Assembly: GCA_936432065.2 (NCBI GenBank)
Contig: OW386287.2
Coordinates: forward strand, 92,609,688-92,673,687
From: Rutpela maculata
Lineage: Eukaryota > Arthropoda > Insecta > Coleoptera > Cerambycidae
DNA length: 64,000 bases
Direction: 5' to 3'
The notes under the pieces are model-generated. The model was given only the letters and a program-made list of their open reading frames with translations, made no database searches and was not told the origin of the DNA. Each line of letters opens with the position of its first letter. The first letter of the stretch is position 1. Of this stretch, positions 1-11,756 are shown piece by piece. The position numbers and the translations under genes were made by a program.

Positions 1-985
1 TCTTCAGGGATGTGTTGGGGCAGTTAGGAGGTAAAAATACTAAAAGTCGCTGCCCTTAGCCCCGTCGCATCAGGGCGGAGGGGGGTGGAAAGGTTCCTTT
101 TTTCGATTCTTCGTTTATAACTCGGAAACGATGCGTCGCTTAGGGAAAAAAATAATCTATACAAAATTAAACGGAATTATATTTTCCACAAGAATGTTTA
201 TATTCATTTTCTTCCTATTTGTTATAGTTTACGAAAATATGCTGAAAAAAATAAAACATTTTGAATGTTAGACATTCTAAAAAATGCATCCGATCGGCGC
301 CACAAACGTACATACACCAAAATTTGATTTGGCTATTGATGGGGGATTTCTCATACATAAGCTCATCTGGCAAAGGGGATCCTCAGTTTCCGCAATTTGT
401 GGTGGCTACGTGAAATTCATCAAGACCCATCAATATGATTTTTAATATTTTTTCTCATATTTTGCTACCGTAGGTGAATGATTTTCTGGTCATAAGTAGA
501 TCCTAATTTGTTCTATACTTGAGCAAAATTTGATTCACTCATTTTAAGTGAGTCACACTGTGTATTTAAGGAAATGTATAGATTTCGACAATATATTACG
601 TTAGTAAATACGTCCAGTGTTGTAAAATAAAAATTGTTTTGTGACTGTGATTTATTAGCAGACCACGGTAAACCGCTTTGATAGAAATATTCAAAGTACG
701 TAATTGATTTTTTTTATTATTAATTATCGATTTTCGCTGGCGAATATCTCATAAACTATAACACATAGGAAGAAAACTAATATAAACATTCTTGTGGGAA
801 ATTTAATTACGTTTAATTTTGTATAGATCACCTTTTTCCATACGACGCATCTTTTCCGAGTTATAAGCGAAAAATCGAAAAAAGGAACCTTTCCACTCCC
901 CTCTCCCCCTGAAGCGACGGAGCTAGGGGGCGAGGACTTTTAGTATGTTTACCTCCTAACTACCCCCAACACATTCCTGAAGAGA
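1..985. mobile_element. Foldback MITE, ~1 kb, possibly clipped at the left window edge
   Basis: The first ~240 bases reappear as their reverse complement at about 745-985. Landmarks are ACGATGCGTCGCTTAGG at 129-145 against the mirrored GACGCATC region near 844, and TCTTCAGGGATGTGTTGGGG at the start against CCCCCAACACATTCCTGAAG at ~965-984. The spacer holds no long frame. Both ends carry a short G/C-rich block (GGAGGGGGGTGG / CTCCCCTCTCCCCC). This is a non-autonomous inverted-repeat element; I cannot assign a superfamily because the left flank, and so any target duplication, is outside the window. Confidence 0.75.
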
Positions 986-1316
986 AAAATTCTCGCCTCC
1001 TCAATGTTCTCTACAACTCTTTCATTGACTGGACTAATAGTATTTTTGAATATAAAAACAGTAATAATAAATTTAAAAAATTTTCGACTTCTCTATTTTA
1101 TTTTTTACTTTTTTGTTAGGTTAAATAATTAATAACTAATAGACTATAACAATCAAAAACATAGCAATGTCATAATCCCATGAAGTGTAGTTGACATAAG
1201 GTCGCCACGAAGCGAAATAATTTTAGTGACTTTTGTTTAATAATTATCCGACTTAAAATATAAACGCAAACTCTAAAAAAAAATTTGTTAACAATAGGCT
1301 CATTTTATGAAAAAAA
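986..1316. other. Intergenic, AT-rich, nothing recognised
   Basis: I see no coding region, RNA gene or clear repeat boundary here. It is A/T-rich spacer between the foldback MITE and the next repeat. Confidence 0.6.
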
Positions 1317-2011
1317 CCGCTGCCCAAGGAATCCCTACTTCCACATCCAGATTTTCTATCCAAGTCACTCACAATGAAAAAATTTTGTATGTGGAAATAA
1401 TTGTTTATGGAACTTTAATAATATAATATTTGAAATCCTCTACCCCAAAAACCCATAAAACGATACCCCACATCGGTAGTGCGGTGGGGGTGGTGATAGG
1501 GGGTGGTAGTGGGAGTGGATGAAGTAAAAAATATTTTGAGGTTTCTGGTTCTTGTACACACACTAAATCACATTTTTTTCATCCCCTTTAATAATGGGGT
1601 GGGGGTGGTAATGGGGGTGGCTAATACCAAAATTTTTTTTGAGACCTTAGCTTCTTTTGTATATACTAAATACCAATTTTATGGACTCCTACCTGCTTGA
1701 TTTACCTATTTACCCCAAATTTACCCCAATTTACCCCCCACCCTTCGACGGAACAAGATAAAAATATAATCTAGTTCTAGATCTCGTTAAAGTACATATG
1801 TGTACCAATTTTCAAGTCAATATCTCAGACGGTTCCAGAGTAAACGTGCGCACAAAAAAAGTTACAGACAGACAGACCGACAGACAGAATTTTTTTTTCG
1901 CTCAAACTTAAAATCTCGACGTTTCGTGACAGTCTAAGCCTATTTGAACAATAAAAATTTTTTTAAATTTTTTTGTCGTTACTATACTTCCACTGAATGT
2001 GGAAGTAATTG
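1317..2011 (+). repeat. ACTTCCACAT-family interspersed repeat, copy 1 (full length)
   Basis: It starts CCGCTGCCCAAGGAATC followed by ACTTCCACATCCAG and ends at TACTTCCACTGAATGTGGAAG, so the two ends share an inverted ACTTCCAC motif. Between are a G-rich block (GGGGTGGGGGTGG), a stretch containing TACACACACTAAATCACA, a short CAGA run at 1868-1886 and a block reading CTCGACGTTTCGTGAC. The same modules in the same order recur at least eight more times in this window (about 3178, 5174, 6008, 11757, 20272, 21270, 38226 and 56886). No protein is encoded; the 65-residue frame at 1503-1700 recurs only as part of the repeat. It is probably a non-autonomous DNA element of unknown class. Confidence 0.75.
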
Positions 2012-2410
2012 GTGAAAAATTTTGTTCTCCAACGGGATATTGTTCCTTTAAGTGTTTAAATAATACCATAATTTTTATAAATTTTTAAATTAATATATAA
2101 TAACATAAAAAAATCTTTTTACTTGTTATTGATGATTTCAGAGCATCGTAACGGCTTGGTGTTCGCTGCGCGGAGCTCTATTTTCAACATTAAATTAAAA
2201 TTATTAATAATAGATGTTTCGGAGTCGGGACTTTTTTATTGGAAATTTCTTCCTCTTTAAGAATAATTCTTTAAAATTTCTTAAATATTAATAGTTCTCG
2301 AGTTATTTGCAAAGAACGGAACTCGTTATTTTTCCAATCTCTATTAGTTTATAACTTTTGCAATTGTTTATGTACGGGTTTAAAACTTTTGCAGATTTTT
2401 CTAGACGTCA

Positions 2411-3052
2411 CACACAGGCGAAAATAAGTCAAAACCTGGACAAAACTTGTAACTATGTAAATTACTTTTCTTTTGGTCTTGATTAATTACGTATTAAGTA
2501 AAAATGTAATTTTAATTTAGTTGTTGTGTTAAAACAGCCGTAATGATAATAATATAATAATAATAATAATATGACTTTATTTCAGGCGGAGTCTAGCTTA
2601 GCTACTAGAATCTGGTGGAATACGAAATAATAACACTATATAAATTTAAATAACTATTAAAAATTATTATTTTTGAACAGGCATTTCTAAATCTTATTTA
2701 CAAAGAAGAGAAATACGTATTTAACAAATATTACATAGTACAAAGTCTTTGGTTTACCTCCAGGAAGAACATCCATTGAAAATAACTAATTTACAAAACA
2801 CAAAAAACTGAATAGTATAGTCTGAAAAGTAATCGTCTACTGTCTCCGATTAATTAAATAATATACATTTTTCTCTCAACAAGTCGAACTTTGGAGTGAC
2901 TATCAGAAGCGGTATGAGACAGCTAAGGTATTTTTTCCTATTGGTTGCGTTTGTCGATCTTTTCTCTAACCTATCAGGGTCGATTTCATGTTGTCATGTG
3001 ATTATTATATTTTAAACTTTTATCCCGGTTTTTAATTAATTTCGCCAGTGTG
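2411..3052. mobile_element. Transib-like non-autonomous element, 642 bp, with 5-bp target duplication
   Basis: The left end begins CACACAGGCGAAAATAAG and the complement of the right end begins CACACTGGCGAAATTAAT. The imperfect terminal repeats run ~40 bp. CGTCA flanks both sides (2406-2410 and 3053-3057). The mirrored arm of the host foldback element preserves the uninterrupted target at about 6571-6586 (GGATTCGGAATGACGTCT), which has a single CGTCA once reverse-complemented. Ends beginning CAC plus a 5-bp GC-leaning duplication fit the Transib superfamily. Each end also has an AAAACC block about 20 bases in, which loosely resembles an RSS nonamer, as reported for Transib ends. No transposase is encoded; the interior has an ATA-rich run at ~2544-2573. 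Confidence 0.7.
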
Positions 3053-3177
3053 CGTCACTCCGAATCCAATGTAATCAAGGTAGGTGCATGATGTTGTCAG
3101 ACGCACCATGCAGAGAGACCGACTACAAATATAAATTCAAATAACCATCATAAAAACATGTGTTCATTAATAAAAAA

Positions 3178-3494
3178 AAACCGCTGCCTAAGAAATCACT
3201 ACTTCCACACCTAGATTTTCCTATCCAAGCCTTTTACAGCAAAAAAAATGTCGATAATATATTTGCAATCCAATCCCCCCCCCCCCAAACTTCAACGGAA
3301 TAAGATCAAAACATAATCTATTTCCAGATCTCATTATAATACAAATTTTGAGTTAACATCATGAACGGTTCCAGAGTAATCGTGCGCACAAAAAAAAATT
3401 ACAGAGAGATTTTATTTGCTGAAAGTTAAAATATCGACCTTTCGTGACATTCCCATTTTTTTACCTTTATTATACGTCCACTCCACTATGTGGA
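3178..3494 (+). repeat. ACTTCCACAT-family repeat, internally deleted copy
   Basis: It begins CCGCTGCCTAAGAAATC then ACTTCCACACCTAG, like copy 1. It jumps at a poly-C run (~3275-3287) directly to the distal module (AACTTCAACGGAATAAG), and ends near the CGTCCACTCCACTATGTGG motif. It lies in the left arm of the 2028-6966 element. The mirrored right arm carries longer copies, so this one has lost its centre. Confidence 0.65.
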
Positions 3495-4365
3495 GAGCTT
3501 ATAGTTATTATGGACAATGCCTATTTATCCTTATAATACATAAATCATCATTCTGCATAATAATAATTGTTGTATGTATTGTATGTATGTCCCGATGAAA
3601 ATTTTAGCACCAGAATTATAAAAATTAAGTATGGTATTATTGAATACTGAATGAAAAAAAAAAACACAATCCTAATTTAGGGACATGGAAACATCAATTT
3701 AGTACAACAATAAACAAAGACAATGTATTTTATATTTTGTTCTTATTCTAAATTCTTCCTCTTATGATATATCTTTTATCCCTTTATTTGAATTTCTGTA
3801 TTACAATTCAAAACACATTTTAAGATGTTTAAGATGCTAACAACTAACAACTATTCTTCTTTCATAACACTGTACCATGTATTTTATAATTCTTAGTAGA
3901 CATATAAATTTTTGAATTTAGAAAAATTATTCGAACATGATACGATACTTGTGAGGTTAAAAAATTGATTCGAATAAAGAGCTTTCATTCATCGATTGTG
4001 ACTTCACGAAGAAAGTATTTAAGAGGAAATAAGAATCGAACGTTATCGAGCCATTGCAACGATGCCAAATATCGGGCTATATAACGTGCGATAGATATCA
4101 GCTGTATAAGAGTCTTGGATATACAGGAACAGCGCCGCCTGACCCAGTAGTGCTGAACTAAAAGTGTATCTCGGAACATGAAAATATGACTTTTTGAAGC
4201 CCACCCCAAAATTTTGTAGGAAGGAAACTAACATGATTTGTGGCCATTTAGTGATGATATACACGGGGGTACGTTGATGAGCCCCTCCCCGGGCTTCACA
4301 GCGTCAAATCGGGCTGCACTACAACCGCTCAGTGTATGAAACGGGCCTGTATATGACCATGCATA

Positions 4366-4369
<4 letters not shown>

Positions 4370-4412
<43 letters not shown>
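4370..4412. repeat. (AT)n microsatellite at palindrome centre
   Basis: An uninterrupted alternating AT run is flanked by the inverted sequences GCATATCTC and GAGATATGC. It sits at the symmetry point of the surrounding foldback element and could extrude as a cruciform. Confidence 0.9.
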
Positions 4413-4415
<3 letters not shown>

Positions 4416-5173
4416 TATGCATGGTCATATACAGGCCCGTTTCATACACTGAGCGGTTGTAGTGCAGCCCGAATTGACGTTGTGCAGCCTGGGGTCGGGC
4501 TCATCAACGTACCCCTGTGTATATCATCACTAAATGGCCACAAATCACGTTAGCTTCCTTCCTACAAAATTTTGGGGTGGGCTTCAAAAAGCCATATTTT
4601 CATGTTCCGAGATACACTTTTAGTTCAGCACTACTGAGTCAGGCGGCGCTGTTCCTGTATATCCAAGACTCTTATACAGCTGATATCTATCGCACGTTAT
4701 ATAGCCCGATATTTGGCATCGTTGCAATGGCTCGATAACGTTCGATTCTTATTTCCTCTTAAATACTTTCTTCATAAAGTCACAATCGATGAATGAAAGC
4801 TCTTTATTTGAATCAATTTTTTAACCTCACAAGTATTTTATCATATTCGAACAATTTTTCTAAATTCAAAAATTCATATGCCTACTAAGAATTATAAAAT
4901 ACAGGGTACAGTGTTATGAAAGAAGAATAGTTATTAGCATCTTAAACATCTTAAAATGTCTTTTGAAGTGTAATACAGAAATTCAAATAAATGTCCCTAA
5001 ATTAGGATTGTGTTTTTTTGCATTCAGTATTCAATAAAACTATACTTAATTATTATAATTTTGGTACTAAAATTTTCATGAAGAAATATCGGTCATTAAA
5101 CAATAATTATTATTATGCAGAATGATGTTTTACATATTATAAGGATATATAGGCATTGTCCATAATCACTATA

Positions 5174-5830
5174 AGCTGGTACTACTTCCACATCCACATA
5201 GTGGAGTGAACGTATAATAAAAGTAAAAAAAATGTTTTTTTTAAACAGGCTTAGAATGCCACGAAAGGTCGATATTTTAAGTTTGAGCAAAAAAAAATTG
5301 TCTGTAATTTTTTTTTGTGCGCACGATTACTCTGGAACCGTTTATGATGTTAACTCAAAATTTGGGACACCTTTGTATTATAACGAGATCTTCCATTGAA
5401 GTTTGGGATGGAAGGATAAATAGGCAAAGCAAGCAAGTGAGAGTTTATAAAATTGGGATTTAGTGTATGTACGAGAAGCCAAGTACCTACTCAAAATTTT
5501 TTTGACATCAGCCACTTCCACTATCACCCCCATTACCATCCCTACCCCATTATTAAAGGACGAAAAAAAATAAAATTATGATTTTGTGTGTGTATAGGTA
5601 CCAAAGGCCTAAATTTTTTTTGCATCAGCTATACCCCCCACTACCATCCCCCTGTCGATATGGCATATTGTTTTATGGGCTTTTGTGGTAGACGATTGCA
5701 AATATTATATTATTAAAGTTCTATGATCAGTTATTTCCACATAATGGACTGCAAATACAGTATCAACCTTTTTTTCTTTGTAAGAGACTTGGATGTTGAA
5801 ATAGTGATTCTTTAGGCAGCGGTTTTTTAA
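5174..5830 (-). repeat. ACTTCCACAT-family repeat, reverse orientation
   Basis: It reads as the complement of copy 1, from TACTTCCACATCCACATAG to GTGATTCTTTAGGCAGCGG. The central module with TTATTAAAGG and the CCCCCATTACC block is retained. It lies in the right arm of the 2028-6966 foldback. Confidence 0.65.
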
Positions 5831-6007
5831 GTCAGGTTCCCTTTACTGTATGGTGCACCTAACTGCATGACGTGATCTGTCTTGGTTCCCTGTTAAGCCT
5901 ACATGGTCTCTAAAAAAACACAATTTTGATGGGCTAACTCAAATCGTTTTATTCTATTTGGACGTGCAAAAGAGAACAACGTCATAACTGAGGAATACTT
6001 ATTACTT

Positions 6008-6455
6008 ACACATCCACGTAGTGGAGTTGAAGTATAGTAATCGTAAAAAAAATTTTTTTGCTCTAATTATTGAAGGTGATTATGGAAGGGAATAAAAAGG
6101 TAAAATTGTGATTTAGTGTGTATAACGGAACAAAAGGCCTGAATACTTTTTTGGCACTCGCCACCACCTCTACCACATTATTAAAGGGAATAAAAAAATA
6201 AAATTGTGATTTATGTGTACAAGAGCCTCTAAATTTTTTGCCAACAGCTTCCCCCTCTACTACCTCCACTACCATGTTGCACATCGTTTTATGGGTTTTT
6301 GGGATAGACCATTTCAAATATTATATTATCAAAGTTCTATGAATAATTATTTTTACACAGTGGATTGCAAATATAGTATAGACATTTTTTTGCTGTAAAA
6401 GGCTTGGGCAGGAAAATCTAGATGTGGAAGTAGTGATTTTTTAGGCAGCGGTTTT
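6008..6455 (-). repeat. ACTTCCACAT-family repeat, second reverse copy in the same arm
   Basis: It runs from TTACACATCCACGTAGTGG near the left to GTAGTGATTTTTTAGGCAGCGG at the right. It repeats the neighbouring copy with an internal deletion. Two copies here against one in the left arm explain why the arms differ in length. Confidence 0.6.
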
Positions 6456-7048
6456 TTTTATTAATGAACACATATATTTTTATGATGGTTATTTGAATTT
6501 ATATTTATAGTCGGTCTCCCTGCATGGTGCATCTGACGTCATGCACCTATCTTGATTGCATTGGATTCGGAATGACGTCTAGAAAAATGTGCAAAAGTTT
6601 CAAACCGCACATAAACAATTGCAAAAGTTATAAACTAATGAAAATTGAAAAAAATAACGAGTTCCGTTTTTTGCAAATAACTCGAAAAGTATTAAAAATT
6701 TTAAAGAAAGATAGATTCTTAAAGAGGAAGAAATTCCCAATAAAAAAGTTCCGACTCCCGAAACTCTACATCTATTATTAACGAGATTATTAATAATTTT
6801 AATTTAATGTTGAAAATAGAGCTCCGCGCAGCGAACACTAAGGCGTTACGATGCTCTGAAACCGTCCGGAACAAGTAAAAATATTTTTTGTTATTAGATA
6901 TTAATTTTAAAATTCATAAAAGTTATGTTATTATTTAAACACTTAGGAACAATACCCCGTTGGAAAAAAAATTTTTTTATTAATTTTAATTACTCTTACT
7001 GTTTTTATATTCAAAAATGTTATAAGATTACATAAACTTAAAATTTTT

Positions 7049-8705
7049 ATTGCTATTTGTTTAAACAAATTTTATAAACAAATAGATAAATTACGTATTT
7101 TTGAAAAATATTTTTCTGCCATTTTATTTGTTATAGAATATTAGATTTAAAAAAATTCTTAAAAACTTAAAAATTGTTTTTAATTGTTTATAATCACTTT
7201 TGTCTTTTTTCATTATTTAAACATGTTTTTAAGAAAAAAATTTATTCCTAAATTTATTATTTGCAATTATCCAAAAAGTGGAAAAAAGATTTTTTTTGTT
7301 GTGAATTAATTTGTTTATTTAATAAACAATTTGTTATTAACAACCGCCGAATGTGTTTATATTTTTTTTAGATAGAAAAAAATAACAAAAACAACCGTAT
7401 ACATAAACATGAAAATTCTTTTGTGAACAATAATTTAAAAATCGAGAAAATACTCGTATCAAGTATGCCGTGGAAATTGACAAAAACTAGATTCAAGACA
7501 TTGATTTTGTCTGCATAACCAAAGCGTTCTGTCCGAAATGTCCATTTTATTTAACACATGTTAGAATCAAAACATAGCCTACTGCTATTCTTGTTTTATT
7601 ACATGTAGGCAAATAATATACCTACATATTTAGATAAAAAAGGTATATTTTAATCACAGTTAGAAAACACTAACGAAAATATTATTGGGAAAAGAGCAGA
7701 GCGTTTGCCCTAAACAACTTTATGACAGCATCAAAAAAGGTGATTAAGGAATTCTTTCTGCCGCGATTTTATTATTTTAGTTTGTTTTTGGTTTTGGTGT
7801 GGTAACAAGTGCAATAAGAAGTCCTGAACTAAATCTAAGCATTGAATAAAAATAGACAAAAACTTTCTGATAATTTTATTGCTATTTGTTTAAACAAATT
7901 TTATAAATAAATAGATAAATTACGTATTTTTGAAAAATATTTTTCTGCCATTTTATTTGTTATAGAATATTAGATTTAAAAAAATTCTTAAAAATTGTTT
8001 TTAATTGTTTATAATCACTTTTGTCTTTTTTCATTATTTAAACATGTTATTAAGAAAAAATTTTATTCCTAAATTTATATTTGCAATTATCCAAAAGGTG
8101 GAAAAAAGATTTTTTTTTGTTGTGAATTTATTTGTTTATTTAACAAACAATTTGTTATTAACAATCGCCGAATGTGTTTATATTTTTTTTAGATAGAAAA
8201 AAATAACAAAAACAACTGTATACATAAACATGAAAATTCTTTTGTGAATAATAATTTAAAAATCGAGAAAATACTCGTATCAAGTATACCGTGGAAATTG
8301 ACAAAAACTAGATTCAAAACATTAATTTTGTCTGCATAACCAAAGCGTTCTGTCCGAAATGTCCATTTTATTTAACACATGTTAGAACCAAAACATAGCC
8401 TACTGCTATTCTTGTTTTATTACATGTAGGCAAATAATATACCTACATATTTAGATAAAAAAGGTATATTTTAATCACAGTTAGAAAACACTAACGAAAA
8501 TATTAGTGGGAAAAGAGCAGAGCGTTTGCCCTAAACAACTTTATGACAGCATCAGAAAAGGTGATTAAGGAATTCTTTCTGCCGCGATTTTATTATTTTA
8601 GTTTGTTTTTGGTTTTGGTGTGGTAACAAGTGCAATAAGAAGTCCTGAACTAAATCTAAGCATTGAATAAAAATAGACAAAAAACTTTCTGATAATTTGT
8701 TAACT
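7049..8705 (+). repeat. Direct tandem duplication, ~828-bp unit, two copies
   Basis: The unit beginning ATTGCTATTTGTTTAAAC at ~7049 restarts at ~7879 and ends with ATAGACAAAAACTTTCTGAT before the second copy begins. The copies differ by scattered substitutions and one-base indels (for example GTATGCCGTGG against GTATACCGTGG), so they are highly similar but not identical. The unit includes AAGCGTTCTGTCCGAAATG and AGAGCGTTTGCCCTAAAC. No convincing gene is present; a 63-residue frame in the second copy is disrupted in the first. Confidence 0.85.
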
Positions 8706-9357
8706 AGCAAGAAAATAAAAACCATTAAAAATTACTGTCTCTGTATAATTTAAGAAATATAGTGTAATAATGCATAAATCTGTAACGAAAGTGAGTGAAA
8801 CTATATCTTTTATTGCTCTATTTTTCGAGTTGTTTATAAAATATTGAAGTTAAAAATATCACGTGTCTATTCAAAAAATAAAGAAAAAAATTTGTACCAT
8901 CTACAAATAATTCTTTTCGTGAAGTATACGTCATTACCTCTAGGACTGAAGTTTTCGCCATGTATTTTTACGGAATTGAAAATTATTTTTTCTGTACTAA
9001 AGCATTTCTTATAAACAATGACTTTCATTTTATTTTAAATTTCCAACTGCTCAGTTAATTTGTTGTAATGTATTCTAATGTTTTGATTATTTAATTTTAA
9101 CAAATTCTAAAATAATTTTTTATACTTCATTTATACATTTTATTTTCGTCATAGTAATTTAGGACTAATAATTTTTTAGTTAGATTTATGGCTAAATACT
9201 GTAATATAACTCTATCTTGTTTTAAACAGGCGTTGTGTAGCTTTTGTATACCATTGGTAACAGTTCTTTTGGCATTTGAGACGCTTTAATTGTTTTATTG
9301 CTCTGTGCAAGAAAGCAACTGTCACCAGGCCCGTCGGGCAGAGCGCGAAAAGCCTTC
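8706..9357. other. Intergenic, nothing recognised
   Basis: This is A/T-rich sequence with no long frame or RNA gene that I can support. Confidence 0.6.
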
Positions 9358-10467
9358 TCTTTCTTGACCTACCCAATACTGAAGTATAACCAGATGGGAC
9401 CTTCACTACTTATTAAAGCATGTTATTTTACATAGAAACTAAAACAGATAAAAATACAATTTTTTTTTGGTTTTGACAAATAAACATTGCTTTTTAATTT
9501 GAAGTATAATTTATTGCAATAATTAAAAAATTAACATAAAAAAACTAGCAAAATTCAAAAAGATACACAAATCAGCAACATTTTTCTAATTCTTAACTCG
9601 CCATAACTCGCTTATATAACGAGGTATTCAATTTTTTCTTTCACCAAAAACTGACAAATTTAATAGGCTTCATTTTGTCTCGATTAATGCTGGATCTAAT
9701 TTCTTAACTAAAAGTGCTACAGCCCTTGAAACACAACGAAGCACAGTACGGCGACGAAGACGCGAGGCTTTCTTTCCCGCCCCCGCTACTTTCTCGCCCC
9801 ATCAAGAAACGTATCGGCTGCTGGCCTCATTGTCTGGATAAATATTAATAAGTATATACTATTTTACTTACATGTAGGCTATTACAGTTTATGTATATTG
9901 TAGATTCATTTTTATCAATGGAAAAAAACTACATGTTTGTTTTACGAAACTGCTGAAGCAGTGAAAATCTAATGGTAAAAAACCAACTGTTACTGGCATC
10001 AGGTCTATTATTAATTGTGCAAATGAAAGAAAATATGCAATTTCATTAAAATTTTTATAAAACAAAGTGGTGGCACTTATTTGCACACCCTTCGATACCG
10101 ATTTCATTATTCTTGTGTGACATCTTTTTGTAATAAATAACATTAGCAAAGATAATACGTATTGTCTCTAATATTAGTAACGCGATAAAAAAATTCAAGT
10201 GAGCCTTCATGTAGTTATAATAAAGAAAAAAAATCAGTTTAAAATAAAATGGCATTGTCTGATTTGTGGAAAATCCAGAAAAATTAAGAATAAATTAAGA
10301 ACATCTTTAAGTACCAGTTTGTACAGGAACGGGTGCGGAAACTAGAAAAAAATATATATTAAAGCTGCAGTGTCGCATTGTGATACAGAAATACAAGGCA
10401 AGTCACACATTTATTCAGATTTATTTGGGCTAATGGAAATTATCATAAAATTTATTATGCAAAATAT

Positions 10468-10673
10468 ACACACTAAAAAAAATTTGTTTAGAGCAAACAA
10501 AAATTTTGTTGCGTATATACAAAGCAAGTTCTGGGTGATGTTAATAAATTTTTGTTGCTCCAAACAAAATTGTTTGAGGCAACAAAAATTTATTAACATC
10601 AACCAAAAAATTGCTTTGTATATACGCAACAAAATTTTTGTTTGCTCTAAACAAATTTTTTTTAGCGTGTATT
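10468..10673. mobile_element. Short hairpin MITE, ~206 bp
   Basis: It is a near-perfect inverted repeat. ACACACTAAAAAAAATTTG at the left mirrors AAATTTTTTTTAGCGTGT at the right. The arms continue through TTTGTTGCGTATATACAAAGC and meet near a small CAAACAATTTTG centre. The match extends along almost the whole length, so the strand could fold into one long hairpin. The overlapping 101- and 73-residue frames on opposite strands are products of this symmetry. TA-rich flanks suggest a TA-type target, but I cannot fix the duplication. Confidence 0.8.
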
Positions 10674-10829
10674 AGCAAAAAAAAATTAAATGTGTACAAA
10701 CTAAACAACTGAAAGAAAAAAATGAATTTAAAGTAGCTTTAAATATTTTATTTAAGGAGGTTTATCTTGCTGTTTTGCAAAAAAGAATTCTTAACTCTAA
10801 TATTTCTAAAAACACGCCTTAATGATATA

Positions 10830-11125
10830 TTTGAAGAAATGACGGAAGAAAAATTAGATTATTATAGCAGTGGAAATATAAGAAAGAGATTAGAAAAGCA
10901 TTTAAGCAAACAAAGTGTTTTGTGAACACAAAGAAAATACAACAACAGTTCAGTCAAGGGATAATAAAGCTAAAAGAATTTTTGTTGTTAGTCACAAGTG
11001 AATCAGGCGAAGAAAACTTGGTTCATGAGAATGAATTGACAATTCCTGATAAAGCTGCCGGTATCTTAAGAGAAGCTATAGCTGGATGTTTTAAAACTAT
11101 AAAAAAAACACGACTACTAATCTGA
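10830..11125 (+). pseudogene. Eroded coding fragment, unknown repeat-associated protein (part 1)
   Basis: One frame reads a charged segment including EEMTEEKLDYYSSGNIRKR and stops at 10923. A second frame (10922-11125) carries on with KKIQQQFSQGIIKLKEF and later DKAAGILREAIAGCF. The composition is protein-like (many K/E, few stops in register), but the reading is shifted at least once. It lies ~190 bases before a second fragment on the same strand, so both may come from one decayed gene. Function unknown. Confidence 0.4.
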
Positions 11126-11310
11126 ATGAACATAAATGTAAACAAGAAGTTTCAGATTTGTTATAAACATTTATGTCGTGGATACTAAATATGTCAGGAC
11201 AGACAAATTTGATTTAAACGTTATTTCTATAGTAATGGAATTTATATTAATACTTATGGAAAAAAAACAATCAGCTTAGGTCATTTTTTTAATCCTTTAC
11301 AGATCACTAC

Positions 11311-11571
11311 ATGTGTTTCGTGCCGTCAGAAGAAAAAGAACTTAATGATATGCTTTATTCTTTTGGCTATGGTTATTCCTACGATGAAATACGTACATTT
11401 TTAACGTCTTTAGCTAGTCACGTATTAGTAAAAACTGGTGACATTTTTATACCACCTGGAGTTCCTCCAGTAAGTTCTGAAGAAAACAATTACATTTATT
11501 GCAGCGATAATTTTGATCAAAACGAAGACAGGCTAGATGGTAAAAATCCCACTAGGAATAGTATTATTTAA
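11311..11571 (+). pseudogene. Fragment of a dispersed ORF family with a DNxDxNExxLDGKNPT-like motif
   Basis: The 86-residue frame has a hydrophobic IFIPPGVPPV segment near residues 46-55 and ends with SDNFDQNEDRLDGKNPTRN. From memory, uncharacterised proteins in repetitive loci of insects and cnidarians carry a similar block (an IPPG segment followed by DNxDxNExTLDGKxTxH); I cannot confirm this without a search. Upstream on the same strand is a second fragment (10830-11125). It is truncated and has no downstream continuation, so it is a relic inside the 9358-12722 long-TIR element. Confidence 0.45.
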
Positions 11572-11756
11572 AAAAAAGAACAGCCTATTTACACAAGCAT
11601 ATTTAGATCGTCTATCCAATTTTAGCCGATTTTAACCCTTCCAGTTTACATGAAAACAAAAATATAGTTATGTACAAAAATCCAACTAATCGTTCAGAGC
11701 TTCTACGAGTTAGTGAAAGCATGGCAAATAATTGTTTTGATTATGTGGTTAAAAAA

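Larger units (their letters stand above)
2028..6966. mobile_element. Foldback element with (AT)n centre, ~4.9 kb
   Basis: The outer arms match in inverted orientation: CTCCAACGGGATATTGTTCC at 2027-2046 against the complement of GGAACAATACCCCGTTGG at 6946-6963. A GC-rich tract with GTTCGCTGCGCGGAGCTC near 2161-2178 mirrors GAGCTCCGCGCAGCGAAC at 6819-6836. The arms continue inward to an (AT)n run near 4370-4412. They differ in length: the left arm has gained a 642-bp insertion (2411-3052), and the right arm has a longer set of ACTTCCACAT-family repeats. Twin 73-residue frames at 4043-4264 (minus) and 4517-4738 (plus) mirror each other and differ at few residues. They reflect the inverted repeat, and I do not claim them as a gene. 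Confidence 0.8.

Noticed and set aside
4043..4738. Twin 73-residue frames as a conserved duplicated gene
   Set aside because: They are mirrored by the palindrome, so their similarity is not independent evidence of coding; no recognisable domain.
10370..10675. 101- and 73-residue frames on opposite strands
   Set aside because: Both are produced by a hairpin MITE that reads nearly the same on either strand.
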